A stretch of DNA of 52,070 nucleotides from RGIG5612 sp045627365. GTDB lineage: Bacteria > Bacillota > Clostridia > Lachnospirales > Lachnospiraceae. The number at the start of each line of letters is the position of its first letter. Positions within the stretch are counted from its first letter, which is position 1. The DNA is taken from assembly GCA_045627365.1 (NCBI GenBank), contig JAZQNN010000063.1, forward strand, positions 1 through 52,070, in the 5' to 3' direction. The position numbers were made by a program, and so were the translations under genes. The notes under the pieces are model-generated. The model saw only the letters and a program-made list of their open reading frames with translations. It had not been told where the DNA came from and did no database searches. Positions 40,782 to 50,354 of this stretch are shown here, in pieces.

Positions 40782-40810
40782 AATCTAAAACAAACGTCTC
40801 GAATTGTCAA
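40782..40810 (-). promoter_or_regulatory. Promoter of the lysine riboswitch transcript
   Basis: TTGACA (40810-40805) and TAGATT (40787-40782) are 17 bases apart; transcription would start near 40775, just before P1. Confidence 0.65.
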
Positions 40811-40819
40811 GCACAACTA

Positions 40820-42181
40820 TTACTCAATTGCGTCAATAATCGTATTTGCATCCTCAACGTGATTTCCATCCGGGTAAAGCTCTACGTATTTCTTAAGATA
40901 CGGCAAAGCCTGCTGCGTCTCGCCGAGTCTTGAAAAACTGCAGCCTGTGAAGAACAGCGCGTACTGATTCTCCGGGTCGTACTGAAGAGCCAGACTCATT
41001 TTAGCGATGCACTCAGAGAAGTCATCTTCAAGGAATGCGTAATATCCGGCATCAGTCAGAATGTCTGCTGCCCGCCAATATGATTCATCGGAAATATTCT
41101 CATAAATCGCTTTGTAGCTCTGGTCAAGCTTCTCAGGGTCTTCGATCTTGATCAGGAAAGAAGCTGCCTCTTCCCAGTTTTCCTCAACGTAAGCTGAGTA
41201 GCCGCGCAGAAGGTTCTTGTATGTATCGCTTTCCTTTTTGGCGACGGCAACTGCCGTGTCGGAAAGGCTGTCGATCTCGCCCTGCAGTTCATCGATCTTG
41301 GCCTGCAGCTGAGCCTGCTGGTTGGCAGCCTCAGTTCTCAAAGACTTCGTCTTGGTCGGCAAAACGATAAAGAACACAATAGCCGCACCGATGATCACAC
41401 CGATGATCAGCTGGATGATCGTCATCGTGCTCTGGTTGTATTCGTTGTACGAAGACTTCGGGATTATTACATCGTCTCCGCTGAGCGGGGCCTGATTGTT
41501 GATGGTGGCCTTCTCTGCGTCGTGTTTGGTCTTGAGCTCGGTAGGAGTGAGTTCCTTCTCCTCGTCGGCGATCTCCTGCTCGACAAACGTCATATAAGAA
41601 ATCGTCGTCGGATTGCCCTTGTCGACCTTCTCTGCCTTCTTAAGCGCGAGCTTGGCCTCTGCATATTTCTTCTTTCTGATCAGCAGCAAAGCCAGAAGCT
41701 GGTGGCCTTTGATCAGATTCGGGTTGTCATTCAAGAGCTTCTTGAGCTGGATGCCGGCAAGGTCGTAGTTGCCCTGCGCGATATTTTCCACCGCGCGGTT
41801 GTACTTACGGATGCTCGTATGCATCAGGTCGAGCTCGGATTTGTTGCTTTGGATCGCGTCAAGGAAATAATCGGCAAGATTATTGTCGTTTTGCATGCTC
41901 TTACTCATTACCCACTGGGTAAGACCCAGAGTGTACTCGCCCATCTCTACGTAAACGAGACCGAGCAGATTCCTTGCCGCTACATTGCCCTTGAACAGCT
42001 TCAGGCTTATGCGCAGAGCCTTAACGGCCTCGGACAGATTTCTGTCCTGGGCATAGCCTAAGCCTTTATTATAAAATTCGTTGGATTTCTTTACGATCTT
42101 CTTGTAAATGGCTACGTTCACGCCGCAGGCCGAACAATACTCGCTCTCGTAAAGGAAACTACCGCAATTATAACATTTCAT
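40820..42181 (-). CDS. Zinc-ribbon TPR membrane protein
   Basis: The 453-residue protein starts with a zinc ribbon (MKCYNCGSFLYESEYCSACG), followed by cytoplasmic TPR units (about residues 30-190), one membrane helix (about 253-275, IIQLIIGVIIGAAIVFFIVL), a coiled-coil stretch (TEAANQQAQLQAKIDELQGEID, about 285-310) and extracellular TPR units to the end. It could link the inside of the cell to the envelope. AGAGG lies 8 bases before the ATG. It follows valS and the 46-residue acidic gene and is probably in the same unit. The function is unknown. Confidence 0.85.
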   Translation of the reverse strand: MKCYNCGSFLYESEYCSACGVNVAIYKKIVKKSNEFYNKGLGYAQDRNLSEAVKALRISLKLFKGNVAARNLLGLVYVEMGEYTLGLTQWVMSKSMQNDNNLADYFLDAIQSNKSELDLMHTSIRKYNRAVENIAQGNYDLAGIQLKKLLNDNPNLIKGHQLLALLLIRKKKYAEAKLALKKAEKVDKGNPTTISYMTFVEQEIADEEKELTPTELKTKHDAEKATINNQAPLSGDDVIIPKSSYNEYNQSTMTIIQLIIGVIIGAAIVFFIVLPTKTKSLRTEAANQQAQLQAKIDELQGEIDSLSDTAVAVAKKESDTYKNLLRGYSAYVEENWEEAASFLIKIEDPEKLDQSYKAIYENISDESYWRAADILTDAGYYAFLEDDFSECIAKMSLALQYDPENQYALFFTGCSFSRLGETQQALPYLKKYVELYPDGNHVEDANTIIDAIE

Positions 42182-42209
42182 GTGCCGTTCCTCTTAAAAC
42201 CGGTACTAA

Positions 42210-42350
42210 TTACTTCTTCTTACCTGTCATTACCTCGAGCATCAGATCAGTCAGATCCTCTATCTCGTTCTCTTCATTGGCGACCTTTTCAACGTCGTCA
42301 ACTTCCAGACTTGGGTGGAATTTTTTGATCTCTTCGTCGAAATTAATCAT
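42210..42350 (-). CDS. Acidic 46-residue protein between valS and the TPR gene
   Basis: The frame starts MINFDEEIKKFHPSLEVDD and continues with an acidic helix (ENEIEDLTDLMLEVM) ending TGKKK. AGAGG lies 8 bases before the ATG, which is 13 bases after the valS stop. The next gene starts 28 bases later. Its residue pattern, ribosome site and position argue for a real gene, though it is too short for automatic calling. It has 17 acidic residues, no cysteines and no membrane helix, so it may be a small binding or regulatory protein. I do not recognise a family. Confidence 0.7.
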   Translation of the reverse strand: MINFDEEIKKFHPSLEVDDVEKVANEENEIEDLTDLMLEVMTGKKK

Positions 42351-42363
42351 TTATTTGTCCTCT

Positions 42364-45024
42364 CTACTGTCTAAGCTTGGCAAGCTGGCTTACTACCTGC
42401 TCCATCTGTTTAGCGTATTTGGCCTTCTTCTCCTGTTCTTCGGCGATCTTGGCAGCCGGGGCCTTGGAGACGAATCTTTCATTGCTCAGCATACCGTCAA
42501 CACGTGCAAGCTCTCCCTCGAGACGTTTCTTTTCGCCTTCAAGACGCTCGATCTCCTTGGAAATATCGACAAGCTCTTCAAGCGGGATATAAACTGTCAC
42601 GTCAGCAAGCGGAACCGAAAGAGCATCTTCCTTGATGCCTTCATTGGTTGCCTGAACGTTGACTTCGCTTGCCTTGGCGAGTGTTGCAAAAAATACAGAG
42701 CCCTTGGTGAAGATGTCGCGGATGTCTTCACGGGCAGATACTACGTAAACGGCGGTCTTCTTGCCCAGAGGAACGTTAAGGTTCGTACGTCCGTTTCTGA
42801 TTCCCCTTACGGCTTCTTTGATAAGCTCGATCGAGCTTTCCGCCTCGGCAAATGCCCACTCGTCTTTAAATACCGGCCATCCGGAGATCATGATAGACTC
42901 CTCAGGATACTCCTCCTCGGCCAGCGGCTGGATCGTTGTGTAGATCTCTTCCGTTACGAACGGCATATAAGGATGAAGAAGCTTAAGAGCGTTCATAAGA
43001 ACAGTCTGGAGCGTCCAAAGAGCAGCCTGCTTGGTGCTCTCATCCTCTGAATACAGACGCGGCTTGACCATCTCGATATACCAGTCGCACAGCTCTTCCC
43101 AGATGAACTCGTAAAGCTTATCCGCAGCTACGCCGATCTCGTATTTATCAAGGTTCTCTGTTACGTCCTTGGCAAGAGTATTGACTTTGGACAGGATCCA
43201 TCTGTCTGCGTCGGTAAGCTGGCTCTCGTCCGGCTTCTTTACTCCGTCTTCAGGCATGTTCATGAGGATAAATCTTGAAGCGTTCCAGATCTTATTTGCA
43301 AAGTTCCTGTTGGCCTCAACCCTCTTATAGTAGAAACGCATGTCATTGCCCGGTGTATTGCCGGTCGCAAGCGTAAACCTCAAAGCGTCGGCGCCGTACT
43401 GGTCGATGACATCGAGCGGGTCGATACCATTGCCCAGGGATTTGCTCATCTTGCGGCCCTGGTCATCTCTTACAAGTCCGGTAAATAAAACAGCGTCAAA
43501 AGGCTTAGCGCCCATCTGCTCATAACCGGAGAAGATCATTCTGATTACCCAGAAGAATATGATGTCATATCCGGTGATCAGGAGATTCCCCGGATAGAAA
43601 TAATCTACGTCTTCGCATTTCTCCGGCCAGCCAAGTGTGCTGAACGGCCAGAGTGCTGAAGAGAACCATGTGTCAAGGCAATCTTCGTCCTGATCAAGAT
43701 GTGTGCATCCGCACTTAGGGCAAGCTGCAGGAGCTTCCTTGGCAACTACCATCTCGCCGCACTCAGGGCAGTAATAAGCAGGGATCCTGTGGCCCCACCA
43801 GAGTTGCCTTGAAATGCACCAGTCACGGATATTGTCTGTCCAGTTGTGGTAAAGCTTATTCATGCTTGCAGGGATCAGACGGATCTCGCCCTCATCTACA
43901 GCCTTGATCGCCGGCTTGATAAGCTCGTCCATCTTGACGAACCACTGCTGCTTGATCATCGGCTCGATGATATGTCCGCATCTGTCGTGATGACCCACTG
44001 CATGCTCGTGATCAACGACTTTAACAAGAAGGCCGAGTTCTTCAAGGTCTTTAACTACCTTAACTCTTGCGTCCTCAACTGAAAGACCCGCATATACGCC
44101 GCCCTTTTCGTTGATAAAGCCGTCGTCGGTAAATACGCAGATCTCTTCGAGACCATGGCGTTTGCCCAGTTCAAAGTCGTTAGGGTCATGCGCCGGAGTA
44201 ACCTTCATTGCGCCTGTTCCGACCTCAAGGTCGATGTAATCGTCGGCAATGATCGGGATCTCTTTATTCATCAGCGGCAGTATGCATGTCTTGCCGATAA
44301 GGTCCTGATATCTGGGATCTTCCGGATGAACTACGACAGCGGTATCGCCGAGCATGGTCTCAGGTCTTGTAGTCGCGATCTCGATAAAACGGCCTTCCTC
44401 GCCTACGATCGGGTAGTTGATATGCCAGAATTTGCCGGCTGTATCCTTGTGCTCAACCTCTGCGTCTGATACGGAAGTCTGGCACTCAGGGCACCAGTTG
44501 ATGATCTTGGTTCCCTTGTAGATAAGGCCTTTCTCATATAATTTTACGAAAACTTCAAGGACTGCTTTGCTGCAGCCTTCGTCCATGGTGAATCTCTCAC
44601 GGTCCCAGTCAGCGGATGAACCGAGCTTCTTGAGCTGGTTTACGATGCGTCCGCCGTACTCGTCCTTCCACTGCCATGCTCTCTTAAGGAAACCTTCACG
44701 TCCGAGGTCATGCTTGTCGATGCCTTCCTTGCGGAGGGTCTCGATGATCTTGACCTCTGTCGCGATGGAGGCATGATCGCATCCGGGCTGCCACAGTGCG
44801 TTGTAGCCCTGCATTCTCTTCTGGCGGATGACGATGTCCTGCAATGTATTGTTAAGAGCGTGTCCCATGTGAAGCTGGCCGGTGATATTTGGAGGCGGCA
44901 TCACGATGGTAAACGGTTTCTTGGATCTGTCTACTTCAGCGTGGAAATATTTCTTCTCAATCCACTTGTCATAAGTTCTCTGTTCGATGTCTTTCGGATC
45001 GTATGTCTTTGCTAATTCTTTCAT
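42364..45024 (-). CDS. valS: Valyl-tRNA synthetase
   Basis: The 886-residue protein is the usual length and has the HIGH motif in PPPNITGQLHMGHALN, the KMSKS motif in GRKMSKSLGNG, a zinc-binding CPECG..CPKCG region, and a C-terminal coiled-coil arm (IERLEGEKKRLEGELARVD). It charges tRNA-Val and edits wrong products in the cytoplasm. The ribosome site (ACAGG, 11 bases away) is weak. The leader of about 90 bases has no T-box motif, so it is not controlled by a T-box as many Firmicute synthetases are. Confidence 0.97.
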   Translation of the reverse strand: MKELAKTYDPKDIEQRTYDKWIEKKYFHAEVDRSKKPFTIVMPPPNITGQLHMGHALNNTLQDIVIRQKRMQGYNALWQPGCDHASIATEVKIIETLRKEGIDKHDLGREGFLKRAWQWKDEYGGRIVNQLKKLGSSADWDRERFTMDEGCSKAVLEVFVKLYEKGLIYKGTKIINWCPECQTSVSDAEVEHKDTAGKFWHINYPIVGEEGRFIEIATTRPETMLGDTAVVVHPEDPRYQDLIGKTCILPLMNKEIPIIADDYIDLEVGTGAMKVTPAHDPNDFELGKRHGLEEICVFTDDGFINEKGGVYAGLSVEDARVKVVKDLEELGLLVKVVDHEHAVGHHDRCGHIIEPMIKQQWFVKMDELIKPAIKAVDEGEIRLIPASMNKLYHNWTDNIRDWCISRQLWWGHRIPAYYCPECGEMVVAKEAPAACPKCGCTHLDQDEDCLDTWFSSALWPFSTLGWPEKCEDVDYFYPGNLLITGYDIIFFWVIRMIFSGYEQMGAKPFDAVLFTGLVRDDQGRKMSKSLGNGIDPLDVIDQYGADALRFTLATGNTPGNDMRFYYKRVEANRNFANKIWNASRFILMNMPEDGVKKPDESQLTDADRWILSKVNTLAKDVTENLDKYEIGVAADKLYEFIWEELCDWYIEMVKPRLYSEDESTKQAALWTLQTVLMNALKLLHPYMPFVTEEIYTTIQPLAEEEYPEESIMISGWPVFKDEWAFAEAESSIELIKEAVRGIRNGRTNLNVPLGKKTAVYVVSAREDIRDIFTKGSVFFATLAKASEVNVQATNEGIKEDALSVPLADVTVYIPLEELVDISKEIERLEGEKKRLEGELARVDGMLSNERFVSKAPAAKIAEEQEKKAKYAKQMEQVVSQLAKLRQ

Positions 45025-45119
45025 AACTTCGTAACCTGTCTTTTCTCATTAGAATATAAGACCGACCGGGCCTTCCGTAATCCGGGAGTCTGTCCGTCCG
45101 CCTTTTTCCGTGAAAATAA

Positions 45120-45148
45120 ATTATAACACAACACTTATGTGTTGAACA
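45120..45148 (-). promoter_or_regulatory. Likely promoter of valS, with a small palindrome
   Basis: TATAAT (45125-45120) is perfect; the -35 at 17 bases, TGTTCA, is poor. A palindrome AACAC-TTAT-GTGTT (45130-45143) fills the spacer and could be an operator. Confidence 0.45.
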
Positions 45149-45173
45149 TATGTATTTTTATGCTGCCTGCGCG

Positions 45174-45971
45174 CTACGAGCGCATGGTCACATACTCGTC
45201 TTTCCAGCCGCTGATCGTTGATGCGGCGCGGCCGTTTTCGAAATTGAAGATAAAATCGATGGACTCTTTGCCGGTCTCGATCTCCCGCTTCAGCGTGCTG
45301 ACCTTCGTTCGGATCTCCATCAGAGTCTCGTCCGAAATGCGGTACTTTCTGATGGTCGCCAGGAGTTCTTCATCATCTCCGCTGATCAGCGCCACATATA
45401 CGCATGCTCTGGCGTATGTCGCGTCGGGATATATTTCGTGCGCCATATTGAAGTACGCGTTGGCGTTCTTCGGCATGAAAAGTCTTGCAAAGATCACTCC
45501 CACGGAGAAAGCTACTCTCGCGTAGAAAGCCTCATTTACAGGCTCTCCAGACATGTTTTTCAGCACGTCAAGATATACCGAAAGCGCGCTTTCGTATCTG
45601 CCTGCCTTGAAGAAATTGTCTGCCTCCAGCACAAGCCTTTCCGCGCGGCTCATGTTGTCGATATTAAGTATCAGACCCGACACCGCCGAAAGGTCGTTGG
45701 CCGAATAGTAATAGCTCTCTTTCAGAAGATATGAAACAAAGTCTCTAACCGTAGCGCCGTCCGCGTCCATTTCGCGCATTTTCTGCGCCATATCAGGCTG
45801 ATTAAGGCTCTCTTCGATATACGAAAAAAGCTCTTCCGAGAAAAACTCCCTGTACACCATGTTCATGTGATGGTATACGAAGTAATTGATCTCCTCGAGA
45901 GAATATACATCGACATTTATCGCGTCGATGTGGTATGGAGTTTGTGACTGTATGCCGCACACCTGAAGCAT
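45174..45971 (-). CDS. TPR-like protein of the actin-like/scaffold operon
   Basis: The 265-residue protein has a tyrosine-rich N-terminal part (INYFVYHHMNMVYREFF) and TPR-like helices in the second half (RLVLEADNFFKAGRYESALSVYLDVL). There is no signal or membrane segment. The ATG overlaps the stop of the Hsp70-like gene by 1 base. It is the last gene of the rarA-scaffold-actin-like operon. Its position and lack of known motifs suggest a partner protein of the ATPase, but no function is known to me. Confidence 0.8.
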   Translation of the reverse strand: MLQVCGIQSQTPYHIDAINVDVYSLEEINYFVYHHMNMVYREFFSEELFSYIEESLNQPDMAQKMREMDADGATVRDFVSYLLKESYYYSANDLSAVSGLILNIDNMSRAERLVLEADNFFKAGRYESALSVYLDVLKNMSGEPVNEAFYARVAFSVGVIFARLFMPKNANAYFNMAHEIYPDATYARACVYVALISGDDEELLATIRKYRISDETLMEIRTKVSTLKREIETGKESIDFIFNFENGRAASTISGWKDEYVTMRS

Positions 45972-47248
45972 CAGATATAGCCCTCCAGATTGATCCTTTT
46001 TGTTACCGAGAATCCGGACGCCGGCCAGAACGCGCCAAGTCCCTTATCCGTGATCGTCACGTCGCATTCGTTGTCGTTGACGTAGGCGATCTTCAGCTCG
46101 ATTCTCGTTGCCTTGTTCGGTCTTTCGGCAAATTCCGGCAGCGTAAAGCCTATGCTCGTCTGCTCCCGGCTTATCATTGACGTTACCGTTATTTCAATGT
46201 TCTTATCGCCTTCGACGATAAAGTCCACGCTCGTAGCCGCATCGTACCAGTCGACTGCCGCCGGCGACAGATTGATCTCGACGTCGCGACCCTTGTATCT
46301 TGCCTTCACCGATATATCCGCTTTGGTTCTTCCCTTGCAGACGATCCTGTAATTATCCGCCTCGCCGAGCGCTCTTCTTTTGCCTGCCAGGCACGCGCCG
46401 GTAACGTAGATGTTGCTTCCCCTGAATGCCTTACGCGTCTTGGAGATACTCTTTCTGGTCTCGTTGAACCACAGCTCCTGGAAGCCCTCGCCGGTGAAGT
46501 AGACGTCGCCGTTACCCATTGTCTCTTCAATATCCTCATAGATCCCTTCGAGTTTGTTGTCAAGCTGGATCCTGAGCATATCGCTCGCAAGGTCCCTCAT
46601 TGCAAATTCTATCGACAGATTCCGTTCGCTTACATATACCAGCTTCTGTCCGTTATTTTCGGAAATGCTCAGCTGTTTTGCGAAAAATCCGTCCCTGCCG
46701 AAATCGAAAAGAGTTGAGCCGTTGGCCTCGACCCGGGCACCCCCGTCCATGACAAAGTAAGCAAAGCTCTCCGCGCAGCTGACCAGATTGACCTTGGATG
46801 TGTCGAATCCGAGATAACCGAACGCTTCCTCGAGGACAGCCTTGATCTCAAGGTCGATCTTCCTGAGGTTGACCGTTACGCTGGTTATGTTCATCAGGCC
46901 TGAGTGTCCCTGAACGAGCTCGACGAGCTTGCCTATGAACACAGCGAGGAACTGAGTGTATGTGTAATTCTTATCCGCTACAAGTATGCTCTGCCTGCTG
47001 GCAAGGGCCGTGTCAAGAAGGTCTCTGTAGATGCTGCTGCCTTCCGCGGCTGCGTAATCCATGGCTTCTTTGCCAATCATCCATCTCGGCTCTTCCCGGT
47101 TGTAACAAACCGCGGTCGGGATCAGATAACGCATTGCCTGACCGTTCTCGGCTATCGACTGCGGGCGGCCGTGGCGGCTGTTGTAATAGCAGACCTGACT
47201 GTATTCATTTGTGTAATCGATTCCGATTATTAAGCCTTGTCTTTCCAT
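45971..47248 (-). CDS. Actin/Hsp70-fold ATPase-like protein (DUF5716-like)
   Basis: The 425-residue protein shows an actin/Hsp70-type layout: phosphate loop 1 IIGIDYTNEYSQVCYYN, loop 2 LFDFGRDGFF and adenosine region IYVTGACLAGKR. The last 110 residues look like a beta-rich domain, as in Hsp70 substrate domains. It has no membrane segment. The family looks like DUF5716 of Lachnospiraceae; that is a recollection, not a search. It starts 4 bases after the 1032-residue scaffold gene. I infer an ATP-driven assembly or chaperone role, but catalytic residues should be checked by modelling. Confidence 0.75.
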   Translation of the reverse strand: MERQGLIIGIDYTNEYSQVCYYNSRHGRPQSIAENGQAMRYLIPTAVCYNREEPRWMIGKEAMDYAAAEGSSIYRDLLDTALASRQSILVADKNYTYTQFLAVFIGKLVELVQGHSGLMNITSVTVNLRKIDLEIKAVLEEAFGYLGFDTSKVNLVSCAESFAYFVMDGGARVEANGSTLFDFGRDGFFAKQLSISENNGQKLVYVSERNLSIEFAMRDLASDMLRIQLDNKLEGIYEDIEETMGNGDVYFTGEGFQELWFNETRKSISKTRKAFRGSNIYVTGACLAGKRRALGEADNYRIVCKGRTKADISVKARYKGRDVEINLSPAAVDWYDAATSVDFIVEGDKNIEITVTSMISREQTSIGFTLPEFAERPNKATRIELKIAYVNDNECDVTITDKGLGAFWPASGFSVTKRINLEGYI

Positions 47249-47252
47249 CTTG

Positions 47253-50200
47253 TCAGAAAATCTTCTCTATCAGTTTGCTCATGACGAAATAGTCCTTGGC
47301 GGCCGCGTTGAGTTCGGCAGTCCTGCCCTCAGCCTGAAGGCGGATTATCTCGTCGAGTTTGGCGTATCTTGAGGAGTCGGTCTTAACGTGAATGTCCTCG
47401 TAGTAGCCGGTATATGTGTCGCCGCCCTCGATGCTGTAGCGGACCTTTTCGCCGTAGAACAAAGTAAAGTACTTTGTGAAGCATCCCGGGAAAATCTCGT
47501 TCATCGGCTCTTCCTTGTGAACTAAGCCTTCCGGAGAAATAATATCATAGCTGATCACCGGGGCTGCGCCGAATACGGTCTCGTCCGTCAGGCGGAACGC
47601 GCCGCTTTGCGTCTCCGGCATAAATCTTGTAGACACGATGGCCGAATTGGACAGAACCGACGGTATCTCGATAAACCGTTCAAGGTCCTTGAATTCCTGA
47701 AGCATTATGCCGCGCGCGCACAGGTCTCTTAAGAGTTCTTCTGTTGCCGCTATCTGCCGCTTCGGTATCTCCTTTTCGCCGGAAAGGAACAGGAGGTACG
47801 CGATCGCTGTCATGTCGTCAAATTTAGTTCCCCTGGCGTATTCCTTGCCAATATAGGCGAAGAAGTCCATCCCGTCATCGGTCTGCTCGCCAAGGAATCT
47901 GTGGGCCATGAATTTAAGGTAATCTTCGACCGTAGCCCGGTCGTTCTCATCCGAGTAATAGTGTTCGAATGCCACGCCGACCATCGGAAGCCAGCTGTCT
48001 GTCTTGACTGCGCAGCGCACGATCCGTTCCTCAATGTTGCAGTCCTCGATCGTGTAGGCTCTGGCAGCTCTGTACATCTCAAGAAGAACGTCGAGGTCCT
48101 CCTGGTAATATTTGCTTAAATACGTGAATACCGCAGGGTCGAAGCTGTCCTCCGCAAAGCTCTTCCGGCACAGCTTAAGCAGCACATCGTCCTCGCTCTC
48201 GGTGTTGAGCTGGGCGAGCACGTGAGCAAGCTCCGTGATCTTGGATGAACTGATGCCCTCCATGCCGCTTTCCTTGATCTCTTCAAGAGCTTCGTCATAA
48301 AGGCCACGCTCGATCATGATCTCGATCAGCTTGCCGCGGGTCGACGCGTCAAGGTCGTAACGCATGAACTTCAGCAGCTCGTCGTAAACTGAGCTGTCCT
48401 TGCTGTTCTTGCTGAAATACATGATCATGTCGCCTAAGAGCTTCTGCTCGTACGCCGGGCGAAGCTGGCCGCTTCCCATCTGGTTAAGCAGGTAGTCCAG
48501 CACCTCAAGAGGGTCTCTTAAGGAGCGCAGGATCGGCAGCGAATCCCCGACCAGCAGATACGGATTCATCGGGATCTCGCAGATGCAGCGGTCGATGTAT
48601 TCATTTGCCGCGATCGGTTCGACTATTTCGTAATCGATGTTGTAGTAAAGGTTTCCCGTCCTGTCCTTGAACAGGATGATCGCGTTAGGTGAGAATATTT
48701 TGATGTATGCTTTGCCGTTCTCGATGTCGGCTTCCTGATACGAATTCAGCTCCTCGTGGAATACAAATACCCGCTCCAGACCTTTGACCTGCGTCCTGAC
48801 TTCTCTGGTGTGCAGACAGTCGAAGAGGTTTCGCCTCATCTTGGGCGTCTCGCGGTTGTCGTCCAGAATATCGCGGTAGATGGTGCTTAAGTTTCTGCCG
48901 TTCTGTCCGGCCTGCATGGTTGATGCCGCAAATTCATCAATGCTCGGCTGGTATGCCTTGTAATAGTCCTTGAAGCCGTATTTGCCGTCGATAACACAGC
49001 GATAGAAGTATGCCTTGTACTCCGCCAGCGGCTCCTGGTTGTCCTTGAAATATTCGAGCACCTGCCTCGGCAGTGAGACGGATGTGTCCTTGTCTGATGT
49101 GAAGATAAAGTACTCCGGAAGCCCGTCGACCTCGATGAAGCCGCGGATCGCGTCGAGGAAGTACACGTGCATCTCTTCGTCGCGACAGTCGGTCGCGATC
49201 AGGATGCGCAGGATCGCCCGCAAAACATCCGAACTGTCATACTCTCTGTATGACGCGCGCAGGATGTTGAGTATCAGTTCAGGCGTGTTGGCCCTGATCT
49301 CTTCGTCGTTCATCTGAAGGATCAGCTCTGCCATGCGCTCGGCAAGTTCAGCGTCAAGCGCTTTGTACTTCACGGAGAAATTCAATACCCTGATAATAAA
49401 CGGCGATGTGTCGATCAGCTCGGTGTGCTTCTTCAGGATGCAGAGTGCCTCATAGTACATGATCGGGCTGCTGCACAGGCCTTTGCCGTAAAGGTCGCTC
49501 ATGAGCTCTATCTTGAGCTCATCGTCGGATGCCAGCGACGTATCCATATAGAAGAGAAGCCAGAGCAAATGCCACGTCGGCTGAGCCATCCAGTAGCCTC
49601 TCAGGCGCTCTACAGCCGCCTCGGTCTGGGCATCGTCCATCTCATAAAGGCTCCTTAAGTAGTAGAAGAATCCCTCCAGTTCCGGCTCAAGCTTCGGAAG
49701 CCTAACAAGCAGGCTTGCCACGTATTCGATGAGCGCTTTGGCGTCTTCGTAGCGCTCTACGGTGATATAAATGTGCGCTTTGGAAAGCATGAAGAAGATC
49801 TCTTCAGGTCCGTCGCCGTTGATGTCGTAAAGGAGCTTGAAGCCCTTCTGCTGCCACTCCTGCGGGCTGATCCTGCCCAGGCGCAGCTCCAGGTAATTCT
49901 CCGCGAGGCCTGCGTATATATCTCTTCCGGTGCTTCCGCCGCCGAATGTTCTGATCTTGTTATTTACGGTGATGTCGAACCTTGCCCTCAGGTACATGGT
50001 CCTGAAGGTTATCCTGCCGAAGTTCATGCCGTTGTGGACACCGGCAGCTTTTACTGTGAAGCGGAATTCGCATTTGCCGTCCGTGAAGTCATCGCTCGTG
50101 ATGATATTCTTCTCGAACGAGATGAACCGGTCATCGGTCGTGACCTCGATCTCAAGATATCCGGGGACTTTCAGAACGAGCGTTACCGAGCAGTCGCGGT

Positions 50201-50351
50201 CCGAGACCACATCCTTAAGGTCAAGCTTCTTAGCCGACAGCTCAAAGCGTGCCGGTTTCTTCTCTTCCCTGGCAACGAGGTATTCCTCCTCGGCCACTTT
50301 CTTGTTTCTGCCCAGCATCAGGGCATCATAAAGAAGTTCTCCCAAATCCAA
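47253..50351 (-). CDS. Giant scaffold-like protein (1032 residues, DUF5717-like)
   Basis: The protein has an N-terminal beta-sandwich (about residues 35-135), a long alpha-solenoid with TPR-like pairs (about 150-480 and 600-860), an internal beta part (VFVFHEELNSYQEADIENGK and AIILFKDRTGNLYYNIDYE) and a C-terminal beta region. No signal, membrane helix or enzyme motif is visible. It begins 3 bases after rarA and ends 4 bases before the actin-like gene. A member of a Lachnospiraceae-type family (DUF5717 by recollection). It probably holds a large complex with the ATPase and TPR protein; this is inference. Confidence 0.8.
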   Translation of the reverse strand: MDLGELLYDALMLGRNKKVAEEEYLVAREEKKPARFELSAKKLDLKDVVSDRDCSVTLVLKVPGYLEIEVTTDDRFISFEKNIITSDDFTDGKCEFRFTVKAAGVHNGMNFGRITFRTMYLRARFDITVNNKIRTFGGGSTGRDIYAGLAENYLELRLGRISPQEWQQKGFKLLYDINGDGPEEIFFMLSKAHIYITVERYEDAKALIEYVASLLVRLPKLEPELEGFFYYLRSLYEMDDAQTEAAVERLRGYWMAQPTWHLLWLLFYMDTSLASDDELKIELMSDLYGKGLCSSPIMYYEALCILKKHTELIDTSPFIIRVLNFSVKYKALDAELAERMAELILQMNDEEIRANTPELILNILRASYREYDSSDVLRAILRILIATDCRDEEMHVYFLDAIRGFIEVDGLPEYFIFTSDKDTSVSLPRQVLEYFKDNQEPLAEYKAYFYRCVIDGKYGFKDYYKAYQPSIDEFAASTMQAGQNGRNLSTIYRDILDDNRETPKMRRNLFDCLHTREVRTQVKGLERVFVFHEELNSYQEADIENGKAYIKIFSPNAIILFKDRTGNLYYNIDYEIVEPIAANEYIDRCICEIPMNPYLLVGDSLPILRSLRDPLEVLDYLLNQMGSGQLRPAYEQKLLGDMIMYFSKNSKDSSVYDELLKFMRYDLDASTRGKLIEIMIERGLYDEALEEIKESGMEGISSSKITELAHVLAQLNTESEDDVLLKLCRKSFAEDSFDPAVFTYLSKYYQEDLDVLLEMYRAARAYTIEDCNIEERIVRCAVKTDSWLPMVGVAFEHYYSDENDRATVEDYLKFMAHRFLGEQTDDGMDFFAYIGKEYARGTKFDDMTAIAYLLFLSGEKEIPKRQIAATEELLRDLCARGIMLQEFKDLERFIEIPSVLSNSAIVSTRFMPETQSGAFRLTDETVFGAAPVISYDIISPEGLVHKEEPMNEIFPGCFTKYFTLFYGEKVRYSIEGGDTYTGYYEDIHVKTDSSRYAKLDEIIRLQAEGRTAELNAAAKDYFVMSKLIEKIF

Positions 50352-50354
50352 CCT

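Noticed and set aside
45025..45130. T-box riboswitch for valS
   Set aside because: The leader is only about 90 bases and lacks the GGGTGGNACCGCG motif and a terminator, so no T-box is present.
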